This document shows positions 53,394 through 60,527 of a stretch of DNA of 64,000 nt, piece after piece. The translations under genes and the position numbers were made by a program. The DNA is from Paraflavisolibacter caeni (lineage in GTDB: Bacteria > Bacteroidota > Bacteroidia > Chitinophagales > Chitinophagaceae). The stretch lies in the NCBI RefSeq assembly GCF_025628885.1, contig NZ_JAOTIF010000023.1, positions 44,013 through 108,012 on the forward strand. The letters run 5' to 3'. Under the pieces are notes generated by a model. That model saw only the letters and a list, made by a program, of their open reading frames with translations. It searched no databases and was not told the DNA's origin. Positions within the stretch are counted from its first letter, which is position 1. Each line of letters begins with the position of its first letter.

Positions 53394-54450
53394 CGCCGAA
53401 ACTTTTGTAATTGTTCTTGAACCAAGTTAAACCCGGCACTTCCTCTTCTGTGTGTTTCTCAACCAATTTTTTTCTGGCATTTTCAAAGGAAAGCCCCTCT
53501 TCGTCACGGAGTGCTATCATTAAAGGCATCCAAATGTTTATATCATATGTTTTATTGTTGTTCTCGCCTGATTTAGATAGCTTTTTACCTGTAAACGAAA
53601 AATTCAAACTCTGAGAGTTTAATTCTAATACCAAGCCATTAGACTTCTCCTTATTGGACATGGAATTATTCTTTAAAACGTATAAAATTCTTTCGTTTTC
53701 GACTGCTCCATTTCTAAGTTCAAGCAATGACCTGAGCTTTGCCTCAATTGCCTGTGACCCATTCAGCTTACTTTTATCCGGAGCTTGCTTTTCCGAGTTT
53801 TTTACTGTATGATGCAAGAGGACAATTAAACAGCCGTGAACATCCGCAATTCGTTTTAGGCGTGCAAGATTATTTCTTACTTCTGCCCAGTTATTAGGAT
53901 TACCTGTGAAGGTATCAGACCAGACATCAAGAACAACTAAATCAGCTTTCTTGATAGAAAGGAGTTTATTGATTCTTTCTGATAAGTTCTCGCAATCAAA
54001 AATGAAATGTAGATTTTTTAAACAATCTCTTTCCAAATGCCCTGCCTGTTTATTGAGAAGGGCAGCTATCCCCGGAGCGTCATCTTCAGAACATATACAA
54101 ATTGCTCTGCCAAACCGGACATTTAAAGGATAACCCAAAAAAGTCTTTTGCTTGGTAGCTATAGCTATTGCCAGCTGACGTAAAAGAATTGATTTGCCAC
54201 AATCGCTTGAACCTGTTAACCCGGCGAGTCCTTTCTGTTGTAATAGTGGGTCCCACAGTTTAGGAATCTCTTTTATATTCATATCTAATAAATCTTTGCC
54301 AGTATACACCACCCTGCTTTCAGTGCTCGCAGATGATTGTTCCTTTCCCTCATTTTCTTGTGTAGTTTTTCCTGATTCATTAGTATGCCTATTGTATGCG
54401 GTGTTCTTTTTAACTACTCTATAGGATTTTCCTGTATTATAAGTTTCCAT
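53365..54450 (-). CDS. RepA-like AAA ATPase
   Basis: 361 residues. A disordered N-terminus rich in Glu/Ser/Lys (1-50) precedes a RecA-fold ATPase of the AAA_25/RepA type. Walker A is GLTGSSDCGKSILLRQ, followed by AICICSEDD, then Walker B ADLVVLDVWSDTFTGN and CLIVLLHHTVKNSE as sensor. The tail is helical (NARKKLVEKHTEEEVPG). Such proteins are replicative helicase-like ATPases common in Bacteroidota integrative elements. The gene downstream on the other strand is the XRE regulator. Confidence 0.75.
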   Translation of the reverse strand: METYNTGKSYRVVKKNTAYNRHTNESGKTTQENEGKEQSSASTESRVVYTGKDLLDMNIKEIPKLWDPLLQQKGLAGLTGSSDCGKSILLRQLAIAIATKQKTFLGYPLNVRFGRAICICSEDDAPGIAALLNKQAGHLERDCLKNLHFIFDCENLSERINKLLSIKKADLVVLDVWSDTFTGNPNNWAEVRNNLARLKRIADVHGCLIVLLHHTVKNSEKQAPDKSKLNGSQAIEAKLRSLLELRNGAVENERILYVLKNNSMSNKEKSNGLVLELNSQSLNFSFTGKKLSKSGENNNKTYDINIWMPLMIALRDEEGLSFENARKKLVEKHTEEEVPGLTWFKNNYKSFGGQSSTTEES

Positions 54451-54581
54451 AAAGCCTAATTTTTAAAGTTCTGTAAATAATTACTATTCAGAATTGCAGG
54501 CGCCTTGAAATTCCGAATACAACGCAAACTTATCAGGCTTAAAAAATGAAAACAGCAAAACAGTAAGCATACTTACTGTTT

Positions 54582-55448
54582 TTAATCAGCAAGTACGAGT
54601 TTGGCGAAAAATTTATCTATATCCTTTTGGTATTTTACTTCACCTTTTTTCTCATCGAGGGCAACTTCCAAGCCGTTTTGCGTTATGATTCCTCCCCATT
54701 TGGAGTAAAATTTTTCGGACTGGCCTATAGTTCTGCGGTTAAGATTTGTAAAAAACAAACGTTCCATTTGTTCAAGGATATAAGCCGCAGTTCTGGTATT
54801 GCAATCGAGGTGAATCTTGATTTTTTCATCTACCTCATAGATGTTTGTAGCAGTAAAGATTGTTACGAAGTCTTCTTTTGTAGTTCCATCTCTATCAATA
54901 AAAGAACCTTTATTCATATCAAAATAATAAATCTCTGATAATGTTTTCTCACTGCAACGCTTCTTGAACGAGAGTTTAAAAGGTAATCTGGCTACTTGTT
55001 CAGTAATGATACTTAAAGATTCCAAAGCTGTTTCTGATAAGAAGGTTTCAAGCAACGACCAATACTCGCTAAGCTCTTTCTCCTGTTTGAGTTGATGCTC
55101 CTTGGACTTAAACTCTTCAACAAGGTTATCGTTAAGCCACTTTAATTTGCTGGGATTGTTTTTATGTTTCTGTTTGAATTTTTCAACTAGGTGCAGGGCT
55201 TCGGATTTAAGTTTATTTAGTTTCCTTTCCAGCTCCACTTTAAAGTACCTTATTAAACAGAAGTCATAAGGAAATTCATAATACCCATGTATAGTGGTTC
55301 CTAGAATATCAGCAGTTCTGATATATACGGCTTGTGCATGAACCATCGCATCAATGGAAGGGTTCCTAAAATCATTTATGAACTCCTGTAAACCACCTTT
55401 AACAAGGAAGTTTTCAATATTGGCAAGTATATCTATTTCACTTTTCAT
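54582..55448 (-). CDS. Hypothetical element protein
   Basis: 288 residues, mostly helical with a long coiled stretch (about 70-135, FKVELERKLNKLKSEALHLV). No motif is recognised. It precedes the RepA-like ATPase on the same strand at a distance of 131 bp, and the two may be one unit. The spacing and the position beside the ATPase suggest a part in element maintenance; that is inference only. Confidence 0.6.
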   Translation of the reverse strand: MKSEIDILANIENFLVKGGLQEFINDFRNPSIDAMVHAQAVYIRTADILGTTIHGYYEFPYDFCLIRYFKVELERKLNKLKSEALHLVEKFKQKHKNNPSKLKWLNDNLVEEFKSKEHQLKQEKELSEYWSLLETFLSETALESLSIITEQVARLPFKLSFKKRCSEKTLSEIYYFDMNKGSFIDRDGTTKEDFVTIFTATNIYEVDEKIKIHLDCNTRTAAYILEQMERLFFTNLNRRTIGQSEKFYSKWGGIITQNGLEVALDEKKGEVKYQKDIDKFFAKLVLAD

Positions 55449-55756
55449 GTGGTTAATTTACGTTCCTGACCTTTATTATTAATTCTATTCTGTATTGCAA
55501 AAATAGTTTGCTCACACAGCTTCTTGCTTTATAATGCACAAATCATGGTACGTCTGCTATACATATGCAACCTTGTAAATTATTTAATTAAAGACCTAAT
55601 CAATTTATAATTGACTTAATTCAATGACTTAATGGTCACTATAATAAATTACCAATTTAATCTTCTTTATGTTTGCATTAGTTGATATTGTAATAATATT
55701 AATAATGTAAATAAGTGAATTTCATTATTTTATATGGATTATATAATAATTTTACA

Positions 55757-55912
55757 TATCTTTGTATCGCATTTAGAAATTACTCTCGCAGACTAGTTCT
55801 GTAAAGCACTACTTCCAATTTCGGAATTCCTTTTCAACATAAGTTGAGCCCACAGGATGGCTTATTCCTTGAGTTAACGAAACAATCCTATCGTAATAGT
55901 AATGGCTGACAG
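55757..55912 (+). promoter_or_regulatory. Promoter and leader of the gene at 55913
   Basis: The spacer 55449-55912 is very AT-rich up to 55780. TATCTTTG at 55757-55764 is a perfect TAnnTTTG -7 box. The following leader of about 140 bases has small hairpins (CAGA/TTCTG near 55790, TTCC/GGAA near 55815). The AT-rich part could also serve as an origin-like region, but no iterons were seen. Confidence 0.45.
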
Positions 55913-56737
55913 TTGTTTAAGACACATACGCTTAACGTTCCTATCGAATTAGTTCATTTAGTTCATGATAACAAGTTGCACGAAGCATTAGGTATCTATT
56001 TGCTTTTGAAAGCATCTTGTGATGGTCATCTATTTCTATCCGTAGAGCAAAGGTCATGTATAATGGCTGCTCTGGGGCTTAAAGACGTGCGCACATTTAA
56101 AAAGCATTTGGACAAGCTGATTCAATTGAACTGGGTTGGGTATAATAAAAATAGTCGTACCTATTACATAAGAAGTTTCAAAACATTAAGAGTACAATCT
56201 GGCTTTCATAAGTACCTAAGTGCCGTATTCCACGTTTCCAAAGACGCTGCAAATATTACTGAATTTATTCAGGGTGTTTTATTATGCTTTGAAATCAAAA
56301 GAAGGATGAGGGGTCGTAACTCGAAAGTAGCCAAGATTGCAGGAAGTTCCGCTTTAAAAAAAGGAAGAGCATTACACGAACTGAAAGCAAATGGTGATAT
56401 TTCTGTCTATATCGGTCTTTCTCTTGAAAAGCTTGGAGAGCTATGGGGCGTAAGTAAATCACAAGCCGATAGAATCAAAAAGCGAGTGAGTAAGTTGAAG
56501 TATATAAAAACCAAGGCGAAGTATAATATTATACATACTTCTAGTAAGCCAGATTTCTCTTTATTCAAAAATTTACCATCTAACCGCATTTACGATGTAA
56601 AAAGAAGAAAGCGTAATGGGTGGGTATATTATGAATTCCGAGAGAGAAGCTATGACGAAATTATTTCTCTTATGGAATTTGTAAACCAAAAGTCTATTGT
56701 TAGAAGGTTAAATATCGCAAATGAGGAGTGTTTATAA
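55913..56737 (+). CDS. Hypothetical DNA-binding-like protein of the element
   Basis: 274 residues from a TTG start at 55913; no other start occurs before codon 55. Residues 30-90 look like a winged helix (HEALGIYLLLKASCDG, ALGLKDVRTFKKHLDKLIQL). A second HTH-like segment, LEKLGELWGVSKSQADRIKK, lies at about 170-190, and the tail is basic. A replication initiator or regulator of the island would fit but is not proven. It is the first of three plus-strand genes leading to the integrase. Confidence 0.55.
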   Translation: MFKTHTLNVPIELVHLVHDNKLHEALGIYLLLKASCDGHLFLSVEQRSCIMAALGLKDVRTFKKHLDKLIQLNWVGYNKNSRTYYIRSFKTLRVQSGFHKYLSAVFHVSKDAANITEFIQGVLLCFEIKRRMRGRNSKVAKIAGSSALKKGRALHELKANGDISVYIGLSLEKLGELWGVSKSQADRIKKRVSKLKYIKTKAKYNIIHTSSKPDFSLFKNLPSNRIYDVKRRKRNGWVYYEFRERSYDEIISLMEFVNQKSIVRRLNIANEECL

Positions 56738-56818
56738 AAATGAGTTTGGTAGTACATAATATCCTACTAAAATCCTTTTATAATATTCCCACTTTTTGCA
56801 CATTATAAAAACCGAAAA

Positions 56819-57103
56819 ATGAAAGTAAATAGTCAAAACGCAACAAGATGGTCAGCCAATTGGGCTGGACGTGGTACCGCATTGCTGGATTCAGTAGAAA
56901 GACATAGTGAAAAGATGTATCAAACTTCTATTCCTTCAAGAAGAACTCTGTCTGTGGAGGATAAGCTTAAACAGTTAATAAAAAAGTATCCTAAGAAAAG
57001 GTTCTATCAATCCCTTTTATGGCAGATGGAGAAATATCCATTGAGTAAAAAGCAGGCTGACTTAGTGGAAATGGATTATTGGCGATATTTTAAAAAGTAT
57101 TGA
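56819..57103 (+). CDS. Small basic hypothetical protein
   Basis: 94 residues, strongly basic and helical in the second half (VEDKLKQLIKKYPKKRFYQ, KQADLVEMDYWRYFKKY). The first part is polar and probably flexible. It is not recognised. Excisionase-like or relaxosome-like roles are possible for a small basic protein at this place, but nothing in the sequence shows this. It lies 81 bp after the previous gene. Confidence 0.5.
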   Translation: MKVNSQNATRWSANWAGRGTALLDSVERHSEKMYQTSIPSRRTLSVEDKLKQLIKKYPKKRFYQSLLWQMEKYPLSKKQADLVEMDYWRYFKKY

Positions 57104-57231
57104 TATAGAAGTCGTAAATCACTTGATGCCCGGTAAGCAGTAGGTAGTTCATACCTACAGAGAAACAAAATTTGAGCAATGTCGCTTTTAAATAACACCA
57201 TAATTATTTGGGTCAGAAAACGAGACCCTAA

Positions 57232-57732
57232 ATGCAAGAATTAACATGGGTACCTGTAAAAAACTATGAAGGGTACTATGAGATTAACGAAAAAGGAGAA
57301 GTAAGAAGTCTCCATAAAAGAAACTTTCATGAAATAATGCCCCAACGTATAGGTAGGGGAGGTTATTTGACAGTCAGCTTAAGTAAAAGGGCAAAAGATT
57401 ACACAGAGTTTGTACACAGGTTATTGGCTTTTACATTTATTTCAAATCCTGAAGAAAAACCATGGATAAACCATAAAGATGGCAATAAGCTAAACAATGA
57501 AATTGGCAATTTGGAATGGTGTACGCCGAGTGAGAATGCAAAACATGCCTATGAAACTGGGCTAAGTAAAGTCCCTGAGAAAAGTTGCCGGAAGGTTATT
57601 GATACCTGCACCAATAAGGTATACGATAGTGCTAGTCAGGCGGCTAAAGCTCTGAACATAGCTTACAGCACCTGTAAGAACTATTTAAATGGCGGGCGTA
57701 CAAATCCCACCTGCCTTCGATATGCTGCTTAA
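57232..57732 (+). CDS. NUMOD4-HNH endonuclease
   Basis: 166 residues with an intact homing-type nuclease layout. NUMOD4 at 5-35 (WVPVKNYEGYYEINEKGEVR) is followed by an HNH core at about 62-105 (VHRLLAFTFISNPEEKPWIN, then HKDGNKLNNEIGNLEWCT), which keeps the H-x-DGN-x2-N pattern and the final Asn/Trp. A NUMOD1-like DNA-binding tail (ASQAAKALNIAYSTCKNYL) ends the protein. It probably cuts DNA site-specifically, as free-standing homing nucleases do. It is convergent with the integrase. Confidence 0.85.
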   Translation: MQELTWVPVKNYEGYYEINEKGEVRSLHKRNFHEIMPQRIGRGGYLTVSLSKRAKDYTEFVHRLLAFTFISNPEEKPWINHKDGNKLNNEIGNLEWCTPSENAKHAYETGLSKVPEKSCRKVIDTCTNKVYDSASQAAKALNIAYSTCKNYLNGGRTNPTCLRYAA

Positions 57733-57736
57733 AGAG

Positions 57737-57754
57737 GGGGTAGTTTACTACCCC
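57737..57754. terminator. Bidirectional terminator
   Basis: GGGGTAG and CTACCCC form a 7-bp stem followed by T5. It is shared by the HNH gene and the integrase gene, whose stop lies inside the stem. Confidence 0.75.
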
Positions 57755-58926
57755 TTTTTATAGAACTTCTCTACATCATTTGCAATTTTATTCAGATTAA
57801 CCCGGGCATAAATTTGAGTGGTTTTCAGCATCTTATGTCCAAGCATGGCTGACACAGTAGTAATATCTACGCCATTGTTTAAGGCTAAAGACGCGAATGT
57901 ATGCCGAGCTGCATGAAAGCTTAGTCTCTTTTTAAACCCTGCCATACCAGCTATTTCCTTAAGGTACTTATTTAGGTTCTGACTGGAAATGACAGGTAAT
58001 AATTCTTTTCCCTTTTCCCCACCGTATTTCTTCAAGATTTCCTCAGCTTTAGGAAGCAAAGGGATTGTAGACTGGTTTTTTGTTTTTGTTCGGTCAAGAA
58101 TTATCCAGTTCCTTTTATTAATCCACTGGATATGTTCTTTTGAAAGTTTTGAAACATCGGCATATGCCAGACCTGTATAGCAGGCAAAAACAAAAATGTC
58201 CTTTACCTTAATTAGCCTCTCACTGGGTAATGGTAAAAGTTCCAAATGTTGCAGTTCCTCATTGGTAAGATGAACTCTTTTTGGCTCAATTAACTTGCAC
58301 TGGTACTTTGCAAACGGGTCTTTTTCCATCCACTCATTCAACATGGCAATGCGAATAACCCTTTTCAATTGCTGCATATTCTTAGCTACACCATTATTAT
58401 GAAGACCTTGCTTTACCCTCATGAAAGTATCTAGCTCAAAAATAAATTGATGGTTAACCTGAGAAAGTAGAATATCCTCTGTTTTCCATTCCTCTGCAAG
58501 GAACTCTTTCACTTTTCGTTTTACTGTTTCGTATTTCTTTACAGTCCTTGGGGCAATATCATTATGTACTCTTGCTTTAAGGTTTGCTATCTGATACTCA
58601 ATTGCGCCAAGAATGGTATGTTCAGACTTGTTCTCACCTAGCAATGCCTGTTTTATATCGCCGAGAGCAAGGGGCATTTGCTGTCTCAAACATTCATTAT
58701 AGTAATTCCATGCATTGGTATTTAATATTAGAAGCTGTTTATTATATGCCTTTACCAAATCGTTGGAACCTTTAACCTTTTGCCTGTCTTTATCCCATTG
58801 GGTTTCTTCTATTTCTATTTGTGTGGGAAAGTTGATTCGTTTTCCTTCAAGAGAAATCCGCATCATGATTGGAGCAAGCCCTTTTTTATTCATTCTTGAT
58901 TTATATAGCCAGAATAATATGTTCAT
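57748..58926 (-). CDS. Tyrosine recombinase (integrase)
   Basis: 392 residues from ATG 58926; a GTG at 58962 would add 12. It has a Bacteroidota-type arm-binding domain (FWLYKSRMNKKGLAPIMMRI), a SAM-like core-binding domain (about 95-205) and the catalytic domain. The HxxR box is SFHAARHTF, the second His is in MLGHKMLKT and the nucleophile Tyr in TTQIYARV. At the usual first Arg position the sequence is CYTGLAYADV, i.e. Ala, as in the IntDOT-like group where that Arg is missing. It lies next to the tRNA-Met end of the island and must be its integrase. Confidence 0.92.
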   Translation of the reverse strand: MNILFWLYKSRMNKKGLAPIMMRISLEGKRINFPTQIEIEETQWDKDRQKVKGSNDLVKAYNKQLLILNTNAWNYYNECLRQQMPLALGDIKQALLGENKSEHTILGAIEYQIANLKARVHNDIAPRTVKKYETVKRKVKEFLAEEWKTEDILLSQVNHQFIFELDTFMRVKQGLHNNGVAKNMQQLKRVIRIAMLNEWMEKDPFAKYQCKLIEPKRVHLTNEELQHLELLPLPSERLIKVKDIFVFACYTGLAYADVSKLSKEHIQWINKRNWIILDRTKTKNQSTIPLLPKAEEILKKYGGEKGKELLPVISSQNLNKYLKEIAGMAGFKKRLSFHAARHTFASLALNNGVDITTVSAMLGHKMLKTTQIYARVNLNKIANDVEKFYKKG

Positions 58927-59220
58927 AAAACTGATTTTAGGAGGTAAATAAATGGAGGTCACACTTTTTCATAGCGGTGAGCCTCTTGAATCTAATAGGA
59001 TGTAAATCGTTGACAGGAGAGGGTTTCCCGGAAACAGGGTTCATAACCTTTTTTGAATTGAAACCTCTCGTTTTGTGACCTTTTTATAGCGTTAAGGAGG
59101 CTGTAGCCGTTGAGGGAAATAAGTGGAAAGTAAAAAAGTAAGTGCCCTAAGCTTTGTAAATGTTATTGAAAACCAATCAATTAAAGAAAATGGCTTCTTA
59201 ATAAGCCTTGAGGTATGGGC

Positions 59221-59301
59221 ACAAAAAAGCCCCGAACTTTCATCCAGAGCTTTAAAGCGTAGCGAGGAGCAGACTTGAACTGCCGACCTTCGGGTTATGA
59301 A
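59221..59301. repeat. attR-type direct repeat within tRNA-Met
   Basis: 81 bp identical to 32775-32855. It supplies the 3' half of the tRNA gene from the anticodon loop onward and the tRNA terminator (59223-59251), so integration leaves the tRNA functional. Confidence 0.9.
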
Positions 59302-59333
59302 TCCGATGCTCTAACCAGCTGAGCTACCTCGCC
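59260..59333 (-). tRNA. tRNA-Met (CAT)
   Basis: 74 bases that fold into a full cloverleaf: acceptor GGCGAGG/CCTCGCT, D arm GCTC/GAGC, anticodon loop TTCATAA, variable AGGTC, T loop TTCAAGT. The anticodon is CAT, and CCA is not encoded. A tRNA-Ile with modified CAT cannot be excluded by eye. The anticodon stem has one A-C mismatch. It is the integration target of the island; a terminator hairpin follows at 59223-59251. Confidence 0.92.
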
Positions 59334-59407
59334 ATCATTTTTGCGGGCTGCAAAGATAAGGACTTCAGCTATTCAAAAGAAAACCAATTTTTTAAAATTT
59401 CTTCCCC

Positions 59408-60523
59408 TTAGAAAATCTTAGAAGAAATAGCCGATTCGCGTGCTGCGCTGAAATTCCCCTTTAAGGGTTTGGGGTGTGATTTTGCTTTCCTCCTCCACAA
59501 CACAAACCCCGTAATACTCAGCAACCCAGGTGTGAGCCCCAACAAACAATACAGCACCTTTGTCCATATACCGCCATACGCGCCAAAATGCAGGGGACTG
59601 CTGAATGCCAGCAAACGCTCTCCTAATGGCAACTGCCGCAATACCTGTTTCTTTTCCACCTCTTGTGTCGCTCCATTTAAAGTAAAATTGCTGTTGTAGT
59701 TACCGTAGTAAAAAGGATCATCCAGGTACCTGCCAGAAAATTGAACTGATGAACTTCCCGGGCGGCTTCTTATGAGGTGGATTTCGAATTGACTGAAATT
59801 CTTATCTATAAAATTCTTGTTCTTATCGATCGATACAACTGTGTTTTCTTGTTCAGCAGCGCTCGCTTTTGTCCCTTTTAATGCCGTCAGTGCAATTTTC
59901 CCGCTAAGCGCCAACCCTGTAGCGACAATCAGCAGGTTGAAGGCCAACGACCACACCCCCACAACGCGGTGGAGCGAAGAATGGAAGCTCCTTGCTGTTC
60001 TCCTGTTTATGCGCACCTTAAAGGAAAATGTCTTGATAATCGCTTTCCGGTATACATACAAACCTGTTACCAGTGAAACAAGAAACAAAACGCCGATCAG
60101 AAACACGAACACCTTGCCCGGAGTGCCGGCAAACCAGGTATAATGCAATAGCAACACCTGTCTTTCAAATGCCTTATGCGCATTGTCCGAAATATGAAGG
60201 ATCTGCCCGTTTAAAGGATGGGCAAAAATCTTCTTCCGCTGCTCTTTCTTCCGCAGGTCATAAATTATAGCTCTATTGGGACCGTGCTGGGGATATATGC
60301 GGATCTCCCATTCAGGATATTTTTCACGGACAGCCTTAAAAGAGGCATCATATGCAAATGTCCCCGCCGGATTGTCCACCTTTGCCCATGCGTGGTCAGC
60401 CACTTCCTCTATTTCTTCCGAAAAAACCAAAATGGCACCGCTGGTGCTCATGACCAGGAGGAAGAACCCCACGATCAATCCGCACCAATGATGCCAGGCA
60501 AAAATCCGTTTAGAACTTTTCAA
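59408..60523 (-). CDS. PepSY-domain membrane protein (siderophore-iron reductase type)
   Basis: 371 residues with four membrane helices: WHHWCGLIVGFFLLVMSTSG near the start, FVFLIGVLFLVSLVTGLYVY, VVGVWSLAFNLLIVATGLAL and VLYCLLGLTPGLLSITGFVL. HHW and SLHRV histidines lie near the membrane edges, where haem-type iron could be bound. The PepSY_TM family is linked with TonB receptors and thought to reduce siderophore-bound iron. It starts 4 bp after the receptor gene and forms an operon with it. Confidence 0.85.
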   Translation of the reverse strand: MKSSKRIFAWHHWCGLIVGFFLLVMSTSGAILVFSEEIEEVADHAWAKVDNPAGTFAYDASFKAVREKYPEWEIRIYPQHGPNRAIIYDLRKKEQRKKIFAHPLNGQILHISDNAHKAFERQVLLLHYTWFAGTPGKVFVFLIGVLFLVSLVTGLYVYRKAIIKTFSFKVRINRRTARSFHSSLHRVVGVWSLAFNLLIVATGLALSGKIALTALKGTKASAAEQENTVVSIDKNKNFIDKNFSQFEIHLIRSRPGSSSVQFSGRYLDDPFYYGNYNSNFTLNGATQEVEKKQVLRQLPLGERLLAFSSPLHFGAYGGIWTKVLYCLLGLTPGLLSITGFVLWRRKAKSHPKPLKGNFSAARESAISSKIF

Positions 60524-60527
60524 CAGG

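Larger units (their letters stand above)
32775..59301. mobile_element. Integrative genomic island in a tRNA-Met gene
   Basis: About 26.5 kb bounded by 81-bp perfect direct repeats derived from a tRNA-Met gene, with a tyrosine recombinase gene 295 bp from the right repeat. The interior is clearly more AT-rich than both flanks and is packed with defence-type and unknown genes. Replication-type genes (RepA-like and Sak4-like ATPases, DUF3871) are present, but no relaxase, coupling protein or phage structural gene was seen. It is therefore an integrative element that would depend on another element or phage for transfer, or a phage-satellite-like island (inference). Confidence 0.85.
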
